Shown: in pieces, positions 34,298-46,113 of the stretch | Numbering within the stretch: position 1 is the first letter of the stretch | Layout: each line of letters begins with the position of its first letter | DNA from: Paratinospora sagittata | Lineage: Eukaryota > Streptophyta > Magnoliopsida > Ranunculales > Menispermaceae | Assembly (NCBI GenBank): GCA_035771175.1 | Contig: CM069603.1 | Coordinates: 23,598,286-23,662,285, forward strand | Length of the DNA: 64,000 nt | Direction of reading: 5' to 3' | Notes under the pieces: generated by a model | Database searches by the model: none | What the model was told of the DNA's origin: nothing | Seen by the model: only the letters and a program-made list of their open reading frames with translations | Program-made: the position numbers and the translations under genes

Positions 34298-34889
34298 TGT
34301 TCACTGAAAACCGTAGGTGTACGGTGATAGATAGTAGTAATAACCAATGAAGTTCGGGTTGTCATCCTCTGGGATTGCACACCTCACCAAATACCGTTTT
34401 CACTAATTTTTAACTTTATCTAGTGATCAAGTTTTAGAGTTTCAAATAATTAAAAATCAAATAAAAATAATTAAGATGAATGAATTACGAGAAAAATCAA
34501 TATATGAGAAATGTCTAGAGAATCAATTTCACCTAACCTTCATTTATGTAATTTAAACATGCTTATTATCAAATCAATTTCCTAATCTATAAGTCAAAAC
34601 CCTTGCATCTCTAATTCCCTCTCTCGAGTGTCGAATTAGAACGTATTGTCAAAAACAAGGTTCGATCTCTCGATAAAACCTAAATTCTAAACAACCCATT
34701 AAACTCCGTGATTTTTCTACAACTTCATGAAACTTTGTAAACCTCTCGATTCTACAACAATTTCATGTCAAAAATGCTAAGATGCACCTGAAACACTAAA
34801 TATGCAAATTAAGCCAAAACACCTAGAAATTAGTAAAATATATCTAATAAAATTTTTACAAAATACTATGTATAAAACTCAACTCATCA
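34298..34889 (-). repeat. G3 3' LTR, internally deleted
   Basis: 592 bases, plus-strand ends TGTTCACTGAAAACC and AACTCATCA. It keeps the inner part of the LTR that the 5' copy lost, but lacks the TATA and palindrome section. The junction is near 34760, where a TTTCATGTCAAAAATGC-type stretch meets TAAGATGCACC. Confidence 0.82.
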
Positions 34890-36480
34890 AATACCCCCAA
34901 ACTTAGGACTTTGATTGTCCCGAGCAAAGGGAAAAGAAAACAAAACTAAGCTCATGATTAACACTTCCCTTCTACAGTCAAATTCTCGCACAAATATAGA
35001 CTTAACTCAACATTATAAACACATATATGGCCTCTAAGATTGCACCAAAAAGAACATTCAATTCTAGGAAGAACTTCAAGAGTATAAATTTGTCTAGAAT
35101 CTCAACCCAACTCTCAACAAGTTTTGTCTTTGATTCTTTCACACGTGAGTACATAGCTAATCTCATCAAACTAATCATGCAAGTCATGAACAAGTGCAAG
35201 CAAGTGTAAAATATGAGATCTCAGAATATATGGTTTAAGTTTGAATTCCATAGGCAATTCTTTCACACCACTCTCCACTAATGTAGAACACACACCATTC
35301 AAAATCAATAGTTATTTCTTAGGTTGTAATGTAAGGCCAATGTTTAAAGGTAGGGAAAAATAGAAAACATTGTAGCTCAAAACCCACTAAACACTTTGAT
35401 CAATTACTAGCATCCACTACATTATATTTGAAACCAAAACCCCCCCTTTTTTTAAACACATATATCCTTTCAACTATTCAACTTTTTCTTTCATTCAATC
35501 CCCATTCTTTTGTTTGCTTTTTTTTTTTATCATGAATGCTACACCCCCAAACTTATTTCGTGTAACACCCTGTTTCTTCTTTTCTTTTTCAATAGAGCTC
35601 ATTAGCAAACTTCCAAAATCTTTTATTTTCTTTATTCCTTTTTTTCTCTTTTTCTTTCCCATTTTTCTTCCTTCGAAATAATAACACTCCAGCATAATCA
35701 AAGTGTATAAGGTACACAACTTAAAGTTCATGACGCATAGGTAACAAGGAGAAGGCATTGAGCTCAAAATGGGTACTATGGATATAATCAAAAGAAAGGT
35801 AGGCTATTTGGCTCAAATGTTTCTAAACATGGCCTAAATCATCTTCCTCATGGTGTATTTTCTTGGATTTCGCCTCAAGTAGTGATCAAACTTGTTCTAG
35901 AATCCCTAGAGATCTAAAATATGAATTTTCAAGCAAAAGTCCATTTCAAACAATCTTAATCTAATGATCAAAATCATGTACAATTGGTTAAGTCTCTCAA
36001 ACACAACTCAGCAAAAATGGATCAAGCACACAGACATATAGTAACTCTCTACATTCTCCTATCGTTTTATATCTCTAAAGTGTTCTTGTGTCATTAGGCT
36101 TCCATAAGTAAGTCTAAAGTTGTAACAAAATGTGACTACCTAACCTCAACTAATGCATACTCAACTAAGTGGCAGAAATTCAAAACTATCCCCCCAAACT
36201 TAAAGCGAGCATTGTCCTCAATGCGTAAAAATAAACAAAGAAAGACTAAGAAAAACATAGGCATATAAGAGAGAGAAGTTTAGAAAACCCCCTGAACCCG
36301 AATGAGTGAACGTGCCACATAATGCATGCCATTTGTCCCTTCGAAACGCTCCACGAAGACCTCCAAAATTGCTTTAGAATCTAGAAAGGACAATTAAACA
36401 AATCTGTCAATGCACGAAATTCAAATCCTATACTACAATGACTAAAAACATAAAGTAAAAGAAATAATAAGACTCCAAAA
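34890..36480 (-). other. G3 3' non-coding region
   Basis: LTR-proximal tract at 34890-34905 (minus strand: CTAAGTTTGGGGGTAT). Second module TTAAGTTTGGGGGGATAG at about 36187-36204, with the CATTGTCCTCAATG inverted repeat at 36211-36224. Poly-T and poly-C/T runs at about 35445-35665 produce low-complexity open frames that I do not regard as genes. Confidence 0.72.
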
Positions 36481-37440
36481 CCGATGGGTTGCCTCACATC
36501 TAGCACTTGGTTTAAAGTCGTCAGCCCAACTTTTTCTTTTAACTTCCTCTAAATGATTGTGCAATTGATTGTACTCTACATGTGGTAGCCAATAGGGGTC
36601 CGTCCACAATACGGAGGGTGGGTCATCTAAACTCTCCAAATTCTCCTTATAGCATTTCAAGGCATCGTTCTTTGTAGGCTTATCAATAGCCTTGAGAGAG
36701 CACTCTTCACCTCTTCCCTTTACATCTATCCTGTGGCAACTATTCTTCTTTTCAGGAACTTTGGGTGTATTACAAATGTTGAACATCACTTTTTCTTTGT
36801 TCACCCTCAAAGTAAGCTCACCAAGCTCCACGTCTATAAAAGCTTTCTCGGTGGCAAGGAACGGTCTTCCAAAGATAAGAGGAACATCTCCCTCCTCTTC
36901 CATATCCAACACTACAAAATCCACCGAGAAGATGAATTTGTCCACCTTCACAAGTACATCTTTTATAATCCCCCAAGGATAGGTGATTGATCGATCTGCA
37001 AGTTTCAATAAGATTGTAGTAGGCTTAACCTCACCAAGTCCAAGCTTCCTGAAAATGTACGGAGGCATTAAGTTAATGCTAGCGCCTAAATCACATAACA
37101 CATTATCAAAAGAAGAAGAACCAATGACACAAGGGATAGTAAAACTCCTTGGATCCTTGAGTTTCTGGGATAGCTTCTTCTGTATGATGGCACTGCATTC
37201 CTCTGTAAGCTTGATAGTCTCAAATTCTTCTAACTTTCTCTTTTTCATCATCACATCCTTCATGAATCTTGCATAATTAGGCATCTGCTCTAGTCCATCT
37301 GCAAAAGGTATGTTGATGTGAATTTTCTTGAAAATGTCTAAGAATTTTGCAAACTGATCATCCAATTTCTTCTTTGCAAAATATTGGGGAATGGGCCAGG
37401 GAGGTTTAAGAATGGGTGGGTTGTCCAAAAAAATGATACG
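36442..37440 (-). pseudogene. G3 protease region, fused to pol end
   Basis: A 328-codon minus frame. It includes MPNYARFMKDVMMKKRKLEE, then an aspartic protease domain with NVLCDLGASINLMP (Athila proteases carry this DLGAS form), KLGLGEVKPTTILLKLADRS, and DVPLIFGRPFLATEKAFIDV. After ESLDDPPSVLWTDPYWLPH it changes to sequence resembling the pol-end region. The change marks a large internal deletion of reverse transcriptase through integrase. Confidence 0.82.
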
Positions 37441-38944
37441 GCCCGGAACATAGTCATTCTTCTACACCTCCTTTTCTTTCTCAATGGCAACTTCTTTGCC
37501 GTTATTCAAGTAATTTTTCTCCCTTTGTACTTCTTCTTGCATAGGTGATGATGATGATGATGATGGCATAGATAATGAAGAGGGAATAGATAGTGGAGGC
37601 CTGCTCTCAACTTCTTTACCATTTCGCAGTTTGATGGCCATACATTGCTCCTTTGGGTTCACCTCTGTGTTGCTCGGGACGGAGCCTCTTTGTTTGGAAG
37701 TTAAGGCTGAAGCAAGTTGCCCAATTTGCAATTCCATATTCTTCATTAAATCTTCCAAGCTATCTATCCTTGAATCAACCCTATCTTGTTTCGCCTCAAA
37801 TTTTGCTATATACCCACTTAAAAGTTCCTCCAAGGAAGGTTTGTTCTCTTGCGATGGCATAGATATACCTGGTGTGAAAGATATAGAACATTCCTAGTGT
37901 TGTAATATGAGAAATTTTCATGATTCCTTTTCCCCGGGTGACATTGGTTTGGGACTTCAGCATTGCTCCTATAGTTGTATCCCCGATTATTCAAGTAATT
38001 TGCTTACTCTTTAATGATTCCCCCACCCAAATATCCCATGCTTGCTGCCGCTACATTCTCAATGGATGGTTGTTGTGCACTTTGCATTGATGCTATTTTG
38101 TTAGACAATGTGGCTAACTGTGCCAAAATTGCAGACATCGGATCAAGCTCAAGCACTCCAGCGACTTTTCTCACCAAAGACCTCTCACTAGGAGTTTCAT
38201 ATGTATTGGAAGCCATCTCTTCCAATAAATTAAGAGCTCCCTCAGCCGTCTTGCTCATTATAGTGCCACCAGTTGCAACATCTACCAAAGTACGTGTGGC
38301 AACTACCATCCCATTATAAAATATCTGAATTTGCATCCACACTTCAAAGCCGTGTTGTGGAAACTTCCTCAAAAATTCCTTAAACTGTTCCCACACCTCA
38401 TAGAGTAACTCATTTTCAATTGCTTGAACTGACCAATCTCGACACGAAGTTGAGCTGTCTTTGTCGGTGGGAAGAACTTTTGAAGAAATTTTTATATCAA
38501 TTCATTCCAAGTGGCAACAATCCCAGGTTGCAAACCTTGCAACCATGACTTGGTCTTGTCCCTCAAAGAAAATGGGAACAATCGTAGTTGAATCACATAT
38601 TCAGCCACGCCATTAAACTTGCCCATATCGCACTTCTCCAAGAATGACTGTATATGGGTCATTGGATCTTTTATTGGAGAGCCCCCGTACTGATGTTGTT
38701 GAACCATTGTAATTAACGCCTACTTCAACTCAAAGTTATTTGCAGCAATGGGTGCTCTCACTATCCTAGGGTAATTATCAATGATGACGGGCTTGAAGTA
38801 GTCCCGAAGAAGACGTTGATTGTTTTTAGATTCCATTGCCTCTTGCTCCACTATTCTTTCTCTTCGCCTCTGTCCCAAAGTGCGCTTAATCTCAGGATCC
38901 AACGGTACTAGTTCAGTATTTTTAGATCGCCGCATACACTTCAA
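37441..38944 (-). pseudogene. G3 gag
   Basis: Athila gag in pieces: 38944-38720 (start MKCMRRSKNTELVPLDPEI), 38707-38492 (HIQSFLEKCDMGKFNGV), 38396-38004 (WEQFKEFLRKFPQHGFEVW) and 37860-37462 (MAIKLRNGKEVESRPP). Stops and frameshifts lie between them. A GAT trinucleotide run at about 37547-37567 gives a serine run on the minus strand. Gag forms the capsid. The LRNGKE block is typical of Athila. Confidence 0.83.
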
Positions 38945-39045
38945 TTAATCCTTCAAAACAAAAACAAAGAAACAAATTCAAAAAAAAAATACTAGATTAA
39001 AATCAATATCAATTACTAAGATATTGATGAAACTAATTTGAAACA

Positions 39046-39064
39046 ATCCTCGGCAATGGCGCCA
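39046..39064 (-). other. G3 primer-binding site
   Basis: The minus strand reads TGGCGCCATTGCCGAGGAT, a few bases after the 5' LTR end. Athila elements usually carry a TGGCGCCGTTGCCGGGG-like site attributed to tRNA-Asp. This copy has about two changes from that. Confidence 0.75.
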
Positions 39065-39070
39065 AAAACT

Positions 39071-40049
39071 TGTTCACTGAAAATTGCAAGTGTACGGTGA
39101 TAGATAGTATATGAAATCGTGAATAAACTATAGAAAATTCATTGATAATAAACTAAATCTAAAATTAAACCACAATATTCAATTTAGGATCCATTTCCTG
39201 TCTAGAATTAGAAGTTAGTTATAGTGTTGAAGAAGAAAATACAAAATAAGATAGAAAACATTGAATTTCTCTACGAAATGTGCTAGAAATATTGTAAATC
39301 TTCGATCTGCCTGGCTTCTGAAGCCAATCTCTATTTCACCAGCAACCTAGTCTTCTTCTCTCCTTCTCCAATTGATTCCTCTTCAAAAACCCTTTCTTTT
39401 GATATATAATATTCCCTATTTTACTTTCCACTTGAATTGCCAAAATTGCCCAAACACAAAGCCGAAAAAACCAAAATTTTGCAAGAGTGCTGCAACACTC
39501 GAGGGGGTAGCGCTACAGCGCTATTACGGAAATTTTGCTACAAATTTTCAGTGTTCTGGGCGCTGCAGTGCCCAGAACGACACAAATGCAGTCCTTAGCC
39601 ATTTTTATTCTTGTTCTTTCTCTATTCTTTCGCACTTCTTTGTACACTTCTTGCACATGGTCTTGGTCATTTTTCACCATCATTTGGGTCTCGATTCGCC
39701 ACACTTTCAAGCTTTTATTACCTACAACACAAAACAACCACAAGTAATTAAATCAACCAACTAACAAAATATTAACAATTAAGATGAAACTATGATAGAA
39801 AATGAACATGCGAATGCTACTAATAATTTTAGGAAAAATTCCTAAAATTCATATTTATTTTCCTAAACAAACCTAAAGTATTCTATTCATGAAAACAACT
39901 AAAATTAACCTCTAAAACACACACAATGCTAAGATGCACCTCAAACACTAAATATGCAAATTATGCCAAAACACCTAGAAATTAGTAAAATATATCTAAA
40001 AACCTAATAAAATTCCTACAAAATACTATGTATAAAACTTAACTTATCA
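39071..40049 (-). repeat. G3 5' LTR, internally deleted
   Basis: 979 bases, plus-strand ends TGTTCACTGAAAATTGC and AACTTATCA. It keeps the promoter half: TATA block near 39400-39413 and palindromes at 39505-39525 and 39553-39578. The latter is a 26-base near-perfect palindrome with GTTCTGGGC arms. It lacks several hundred bases that survive in the 3' LTR. Confidence 0.82.
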
Positions 40050-40054
40050 AAGAA

Positions 40055-41168
40055 CCATGAGGTAATGCCTATCCTCATCATTTACCACCTAATTTTCAAA
40101 CATTGAATGAACAAGGCATCTTTCTAATAAATCAACCGGTCTCATCTCCCTTTCTACCTCTTGAATGAATTTCCCAACAACATCCACTCTATGACATGAG
40201 CTCTTCTCTGCTGGAAATCTCGAGGATTTGTAGATATTGAAGACAACCTCTTCATCATTAACTCTCAAAGTGGGTTCTCCCTTGTGCACATCAATTAAGG
40301 TCCGACCAGTAGCAAGGAAAGGTCATCCAAGAATGAGTGGAATCTCATCATCTTCTCCCATATCAAGTAATACAAAATCAACGGGTAAGATAAAGTTGTC
40401 CACTTTCACCAACACATCTTCAATAATGCCTCTTGGATATGTGATAGACTGATCCGCCAATTGCAATGATATTGTCGTAGGCTTCACTTCACCCAACCGG
40501 AGCTTCCTGAAAACAAACAAGGCATTAAGTTAATGCTAGCACAAAGATCACACAAAACTTTATCAAAAGAAGAGGTACCAATTACACCAGGAATAGTAAA
40601 ACTCCCTGGATTTTTGAGTTTCTGTGGTAGCTTCTTTTGTAAGATGGCACTGCATTCTTCTGTCAACTTGAGTGTTTCAAACTTCTCAAGCCTTATTTTC
40701 TTGGACATCAGATCTTTCATAAACTTGGCATAATTTGGCATCTGCAAAAGGTATGTTGATGTGAATTTTCTTGAAAATATCCAAAAATTTAACAAACTGA
40801 TCATCAAGCTTTTTCTTTGCAAATCTTTGAGGATAGGGGATGGGAGTTTTGAAGATAGGCAAGTTTTCCGGAAAGGTAATGCACCCTGGTACATAGTCAT
40901 CTTTCTTCACCTCTTTCCCCTTTTTTTTGGCAACTTCTTTGCCCTTGTTCAGATTTTCCTCTTTTTGAACTTCTTGTGGATCATCTTCTTGAACTTGGGT
41001 GGATGATGAAGGAGTGGGTGATGAAGAAGGAATAGATGGTGACAAACTACTTTCAACCTCTTTACCACTTCTCAATTTGATAGCTTTGCACTGTTCTTTT
41101 GGATTTGTCTTTGTGTTACTTGGGAATGAACTTCTTTGTTGTTGTTGGACATTAATAGCTGAAGCAAT
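40055..41168 (-). pseudogene. G4 protease and gag C-terminal part
   Basis: Minus-strand frames 41075-40686, 40900-40484, 40520-40323 and 40289-40089. They encode VTFPENLP-like gag end, MPNYAKFMKDLMSKKIRLE, SFDKVLCDLCASINLMP (the Athila protease active site with Gly replaced by Cys), LRLGEVKPTTISLQLADQSI and PRGIIEDVLVKVDNFILP. Frameshifts separate them. The left end is the G3 insertion, the right end the plastid insert. Confidence 0.84.
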
Positions 41169-41651
41169 TTACGAATGAAAGTCCAATGATTTTGTTTGAT
41201 CTAGAATAGAATGTAAAAATATTCCTTGAATATTGAATAGAATATAAGAGGTAGTAGAAGTGGAGATGAGTTTCTTAACATTTAATGAGCATATTGTATT
41301 TCATAGAAATTAGGAGTAATATAGTCCTTACGTAAGGGCCATCCTATCCAACTTTTAGGCATCAAAATATGTTTAAGGCGTGGATGATTATCATAAGAGA
41401 TTCCCAACATATCATAAGATTCCCGTTCTTGAAAATCCAAAAAGTCCAATATACATACATTATTAGACCTTTTAAATAAGAGTCAAGAGGATCTTATGAA
41501 AATTAACATTTTCACATAGAAGATCTAAATCAGATATTGGACATTCTACAAAAGCATTTCGTAATTTATTTACCGAAAAATAAGTTTTCAATTTGAAATC
41601 CATTGCATTGGGCGGATTTCATCTTCATTTTTTATTTTATAATTGGACTTC
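41169..41651. other. Plastid-derived insertion (NUPT) in G4 gag
   Basis: About 480 bases that interrupt the G4 gag between the codons for an EVQ-type heptad stretch and ASAIN. The uninterrupted version of the region can be seen in G3 at about 37700-37760. 41282-41438 is plastid ndhJ 3' end. 41169-41281 fits the ndhJ downstream spacer. 41439-41651 is not recognised. Breakpoints are within a few bases and show short overlaps with gag sequence (for example GTCCAAT/TTGG). Confidence 0.8.
41282..41438 (-). pseudogene. ndhJ: Plastid ndhJ 3' fragment
   Basis: Minus-strand translation gives [20 protein letters not shown], then a [19 protein letters not shown] region and [10 protein letters not shown] with a TAA stop at 41282-41284. 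This is the C-terminal third (52 codons) of the NdhJ subunit of the plastid NDH complex. The fragment lacks the gene's start and has no plastid promoter. The last residues show one change (QYAH). It is a dead nuclear copy of organelle DNA. Confidence 0.93.
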
Positions 41652-42901
41652 CAAATTCTTGATAAAAGCATTCATGTTCCCCTTGTGGGACTCCATATTG
41701 CTAACTTTGGACTCGGTCTTCTGAAATTTGTTTGATCTCTCACAAATAAACTTAACCAAGGCCTCTTCGAGTAATACTTTCTTCTCTTAACGTTTTCCTT
41801 GTGAGTTAAAACCTGGCGGTGGTTGCAACACGTTTCTAAGAGAAGCTTTCATGGTTGTGCAAACCCGGATCATATTGATTAGGCACTTGACTTAAGCTTG
41901 CCCCATGGTTCCCTCTATAATTATAGAGGCGATTGTTCGCAAATTTACATTGCTCATCTTGACCAACCAAGCCTTGTTGAACCATGTGTGCTATCGCAAT
42001 GGATGATGAAGTTGAAGATGAAGGATTTCCTTGAATAGAGGAGACTCTATCGTACAAAGTTGCCATGTGGTGTAGCATTAAAGACATTTGAGCCGATAAA
42101 GCCGTCAATTGATCTACTTCATAAAATATGACCACTTTATTTGTTGGAGCCCTCTCATTTGAGTGTTCATAGGAGTTGGAAGCCATTTCTTCTATCCACT
42201 TCAGAGCCTCATTTGTTGTCTTCCCCATGAGAGTACCACCAGCCGTCGCATCAACCCATGCTCTTGTAGACATGGTCATGGCATTGTAGAAAATTTGGTT
42301 TTGAAACCAATCTTGATAACCATGCTGTGGACATCTTCTCAATAAATCCTTAAACCTCTCCCATACTTCATACAAAGATTCGGTCTCAAGTTGCTTAAAT
42401 TGGCTAATCTCCACTCTAAGTTGGGCTATCCTTGATGGCATGAAGAATTTTTGAAGAAATTTTTGCACCATTTCTTCCCAATTGGTGATACTACCCGGTA
42501 GCAACGACTGTAGCCAAGACCTCGCCTTGCACTCAGTTAGAATGGGAACAATCTTAACCTTATATGTTCTTCGGGCACCCCATTAATTTTAACTGTATCA
42601 CACATTTCCATAAATGTGTTAATATGCATTATAGGGTCCTCTTGTGATGCTCCCCAAAACTGGTGAAGTTGCACCATTTTGGTCAAGGCTAACTTCAATT
42701 CAAAATTGTTGGCATTGATGGGTAGTCTTGTTATGCTTGAGAAATTTTGTTTACCACGGGCTTGAAATAATCTCTCAGTGGCAACTGATCATTTTCCGCC
42801 ATTTCTTGCTCTTCAACTCTTTGGTCTCTTCTCAACCTCCCGAAAGTTTGCTAAATTTCAGGATCTAGCAACACAAGTTCAACCCTCCTTGTCCTTCGCA
42901 T
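41652..42901 (-). pseudogene. G4 gag N-terminal part
   Basis: Starts at ATG 42901 (MRRTRRVELVLLDPEI, followed by a stop). 42504-41836 encodes the capsid core: NWEEMVQKFLQKFFMPSRIA, LYEVWERFKDLLRRCPQHGY, DATAGGTLMGKT. The stretch 41652-41800 encodes ALVKFICERSNKFQKTESKV and ends at the plastid insert. A frame break lies near 42510-42590. Confidence 0.85.
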
Positions 42902-42961
42902 TAACCACGCAATTCTATCAAGACAAGAGAACAAGGATTTAAAAAAATAGAAAATAAAATG
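42902..42961 (-). other. G4 leader, left part
   Basis: Short untranslated leader between gag ATG and the S4 insertion. It continues at 44505-44586 after S4. Confidence 0.6.
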
Positions 42962-44499
42962 TGATAAGTCGAGTTTTAGATAATGTTTTACATGTTATTC
43001 ATAGGTTTTTAGGTAGATTTAGTTAGTTTTTAGATATATTTGCATTAATTAGTTCATTTAGTGTTTTAGGATCATTTAGATATTTTTATGAGTTTTATAA
43101 GTTGTTCTTAGTGATTTCCATGAATAAAATACATTAGGCTAGCTTAGGAAAATAATCATGATTTTCAAGTATTTTTCCTAAAGTCAATTGCATCATTTAC
43201 ATAGTAATATTGTCACAATTTGCATGTTAATACATATTTGCATTTAGACTTTTAATACTTGATTAGTTTAGATCATTTACTTGCGTTTTTGTGTTTTGTT
43301 TTGTAGGTAAATAAAGAGCCTAAAAGTAGGTTGGAATGTGGTTCAAATGGGGACAAAATCATGTCAAAGAAAAGTGCCAAAAGATGGACCAAGAACCAAA
43401 GAAAAATGAAGAAAAGAACTCTTATGAGCGCTTCGACGCTCATCTTAGTCATGTGCGCCACGATGCTCAGTTGTGAACAATACAAGGGATTTTGGTATTT
43501 TTTGGTCTTTTCACCCACACTTGTATATAAGCTCATTTAGGGTTTGTGTAGAGGCAACTCTCACATTCTAAACACTTCCAATTTATAATTGAGAGAGGAG
43601 AGAAAGGGAAGCAAGAAAGAAGAAGAGAAAGTTGGAGAGGGAGTTGCAGGTTTTGCAAGAGGAGGAAGAAGAAGAAGATCTTCAATTAAAGGGGGTTTTA
43701 TCTTTTAATTTCTATTTCTTAAATTCTTGCAATGTTTCCTTCCATTGTTCTTCATCTTTTCTATCTTGTATCCATGTATTGGTTTACGAACTAAATAGAT
43801 AATCTAGAGTTTTGATTTAGCTTTGCTGGATTTTGTGATTGAGTGATTGTTTATGTGTTTTTGAGCAATCTTTTGGGTTTATTTATGATTCTCCATGCTT
43901 AATTTTTCAAATTGTTGATCACTCTTTGAATGAACTTAGATTTGGTTTCTTACACTCGGGAGAGGTGTTATCGAATCAGAGTAAGGGAATTGTAAACTAG
44001 GGTAGAGTATCAAGTCGGGAGACCAACAAAACCCTCTGAAATCCATTAAAATGAATCATAGAGCCTAAGACATTCTTGATTTAAAGTTTTGTCACTCGGG
44101 AGAGGGAATCGATAGATCGAGAGTAGATACTCAAGCTATCACTCGGGAGAGGGGTTTGAATGAAAAAAGATTCAAGATTTATAAATTCCAGAAATTAATT
44201 CATTAACATAATTATTTGAAATCATGACAGACAACATAATGAGATCTAAACTCTAAAACTATAAATCCATTGATTTCTCTCTAATTTCCATTTAATTTGC
44301 ATTGTTTTCTTAGATTTTGTTTAATTTGCATTTTACCCATTAATTCACTCCACTTTGATCACCTAGATAATATCAAAAGAATTGTAGAATTGGGCATTAA
44401 GATTAGTAAAATCACCTTCCCTATGGATACGATAACCCACTCACCATGGGTATTATAACTTGATATTCGTACACTTGTGAATCTAAATTTACAGCATCA
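42962..44499 (+). repeat. Athila solo LTR S4 in G4 leader
   Basis: 1538 bases, TGATAAGTCGAGTTTT to TTTACAGCATCA, with a perfect target duplication AAATG (42957-42961 and 44500-44504). It is in the opposite orientation to G4. Palindrome-like GAGCGCTTCGACGCTC is at 43427-43442 and GCGCCACGATGCTC at 43454-43467. Confidence 0.92.
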
Positions 44500-44586
44500 A
44501 AATGCAAATAAGAAAAAACAAAAGAAATACCTAAATTAATATGAAAACCAATTTGTAATGGTATTAATAACAGAAAAATTGGCACT

Positions 44587-44605
44587 ATCCCCGGCAACAG
44601 AGCCA
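44587..44605 (-). other. G4 primer-binding site
   Basis: The minus strand reads TGGCTCTGTTGCCGGGGAT, next to the 5' LTR. Apart from CTC for CGC it matches the Athila primer site usually attributed to tRNA-Asp. Confidence 0.78.
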
Positions 44606-44611
44606 AAAACT

Positions 44612-46113
44612 CTATCGTGACTTTGTCGTGAATCACAAGTATACGATTGTCAAGTTATAATAATCCCAAGGTGAGTTGGGTATCGTCCACAGAGATAGTC
44701 AATTTAACGGTTAGAAATGCCCAAAACTACTAAGATCTTGATTAATGTGCTGGAAATTAAAATGACTGAAAATAAAACTAAACTAAGCAATTAAACTTAG
44801 ATTCAGAGAAAAACCATTGATAAAGATGATTAGAGAGTTGATTTCACTATGTTGCTTTTATATGGGTATCAAAAGATAATGCCGTTGATTCAATTCTTAA
44901 GTTTATAAATCATTTATCCTAATTTGTTCAAACCCTTCTCTCGAATGCAAATTCAAACATATATAATTCAATTGCTAATTCCCTCTCTCGAATGTAAATT
45001 AACAATTAAAGCAAGCATTAAGATCTAAGATTTAATTTAAACGATTTCAAAGGGGTTGTAGGTCTCTCAACTCGATACAAACTCCCTAGGTTGCAATTCA
45101 CTTGTTCAAATTTGAAAACACCTCTCTCGAGTGTAAGAATTCGAAATCCAAAATCATCCAACAAGTGGCTAACAAGTTGCAAGCATTAAGTATGGAAAAT
45201 TACAAATAAACCAATCAAGTTGCTTAACAACACATAAACAATGAAAACCAACCCATATAACTCAACATAGATCAATAAACATCTCTAATAGAAATTTAGC
45301 TCATATTTAATTTCATGATTACAAGATAGAGAATGAAACAAGACATCATGAGAGCAAGTTTTAGTAGGCTAAAGATGAAGGAAAACCCCCTTTTACAAGT
45401 ACAAATTCCTTCCTCCACAAAATCCTGCAACTCCTCCTTCTTCAACCTCTTTCTTGCCTCCTTTTCTCAACCCTAACCCTAATTAGTTGCTATCTAATGT
45501 TCTAGAATGAGAGATAATGACCAAATAAAACCCTAAAACAAAGTTATACACATTAATGGGTCAAAAGACCAAAATGGGCACAAAAATACGCACAAAATCG
45601 TAAAACACAATTTTCTGGGTTCACCAACGCCAAGACACCCATTCTCGGATCACCACCAGCATATTTTTGTATCTTGGCGCCACAGCGCTCAGTTACAGGT
45701 TTTTGTGGTGGTTTGTTGTGGACTTAGCCGAATTTCTCCACTTTTTGCACTCTTCTTGCACATGTTTTTCCCATGTTCTTGTCTTCTTTTGAGCACCATT
45801 TGAACCTTGCTTCCACCACTTTGAACTCCTTATTTACCTACAAGACAAAGTATAAACAAGTGTAAATTCTATTCAATTAATCAAACAATTAAACTATAAT
45901 GAAATGCTCTTAAAGTATATGACTTCTATGACATTAACATGTATTAAAAAGTCATTTATTAATGACAAAAACCTATAAAAACCTAAAATGAAACTTAAAT
46001 GAACCTAAATAACTAAGTATACTAATCATGCAAAAACACTTAAAAACTAACCAAATGAACCTAAAAGTCTATCAAATTAATATGCAAACTAACTACTAAT
46101 ACCCAATTTATCA
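44612..46113 (-). repeat. G4 5' LTR
   Basis: 1502 bases, collinear with the 3' LTR at 24386-25872. Right end ACCCAATTTATCA at 46113. Left end is set to about 44612 by alignment to the 3' LTR, just before the primer site. GGCGCCACAGCGCTC at about 45678-45692 is the palindrome block. Confidence 0.87.

Larger units (their letters stand above)
34298..40049 (-). mobile_element. Non-autonomous Athila element G3 (gag-protease only)
   Basis: A minus-strand element of 5752 bases inserted between the protease and RT regions of G4: 5' LTR 39071-40049, primer site, gag, protease, 3' non-coding region, 3' LTR 34298-34889. Flanks AAGAG (34293-34297) and AAGAA (40050-40054) are a near-perfect target duplication. 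Reverse transcriptase, RNase H and integrase are absent: protease-side sequence runs straight into pol-end/3' region sequence near 36440-36600. Movement of this form would have needed enzymes from another Athila element. Confidence 0.85.
24386..46113 (-). mobile_element. Athila-type gypsy element G4, with nested insertions
   Basis: Minus-strand Athila element: 5' LTR 44612-46113, primer site, gag, protease, reverse transcriptase, RNase H, integrase, long 3' region, 3' LTR 24386-25872. Its coding region is split by S2, S3, G3, plastid DNA and S4. Target duplications GTTGT (24381-24385) and GTTGC (46114-46118) differ at one base. The C2 protease reading resumes across it. Without the nested insertions the element would be about 10 kb. 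Confidence 0.88.

Noticed and set aside
35495..35791. Lysine-rich 98-codon minus-strand frame
   Set aside because: Encoded by poly-T and C/T runs in the Athila 3' non-coding region. The corresponding stretch at 63060-63180 does not keep the frame.
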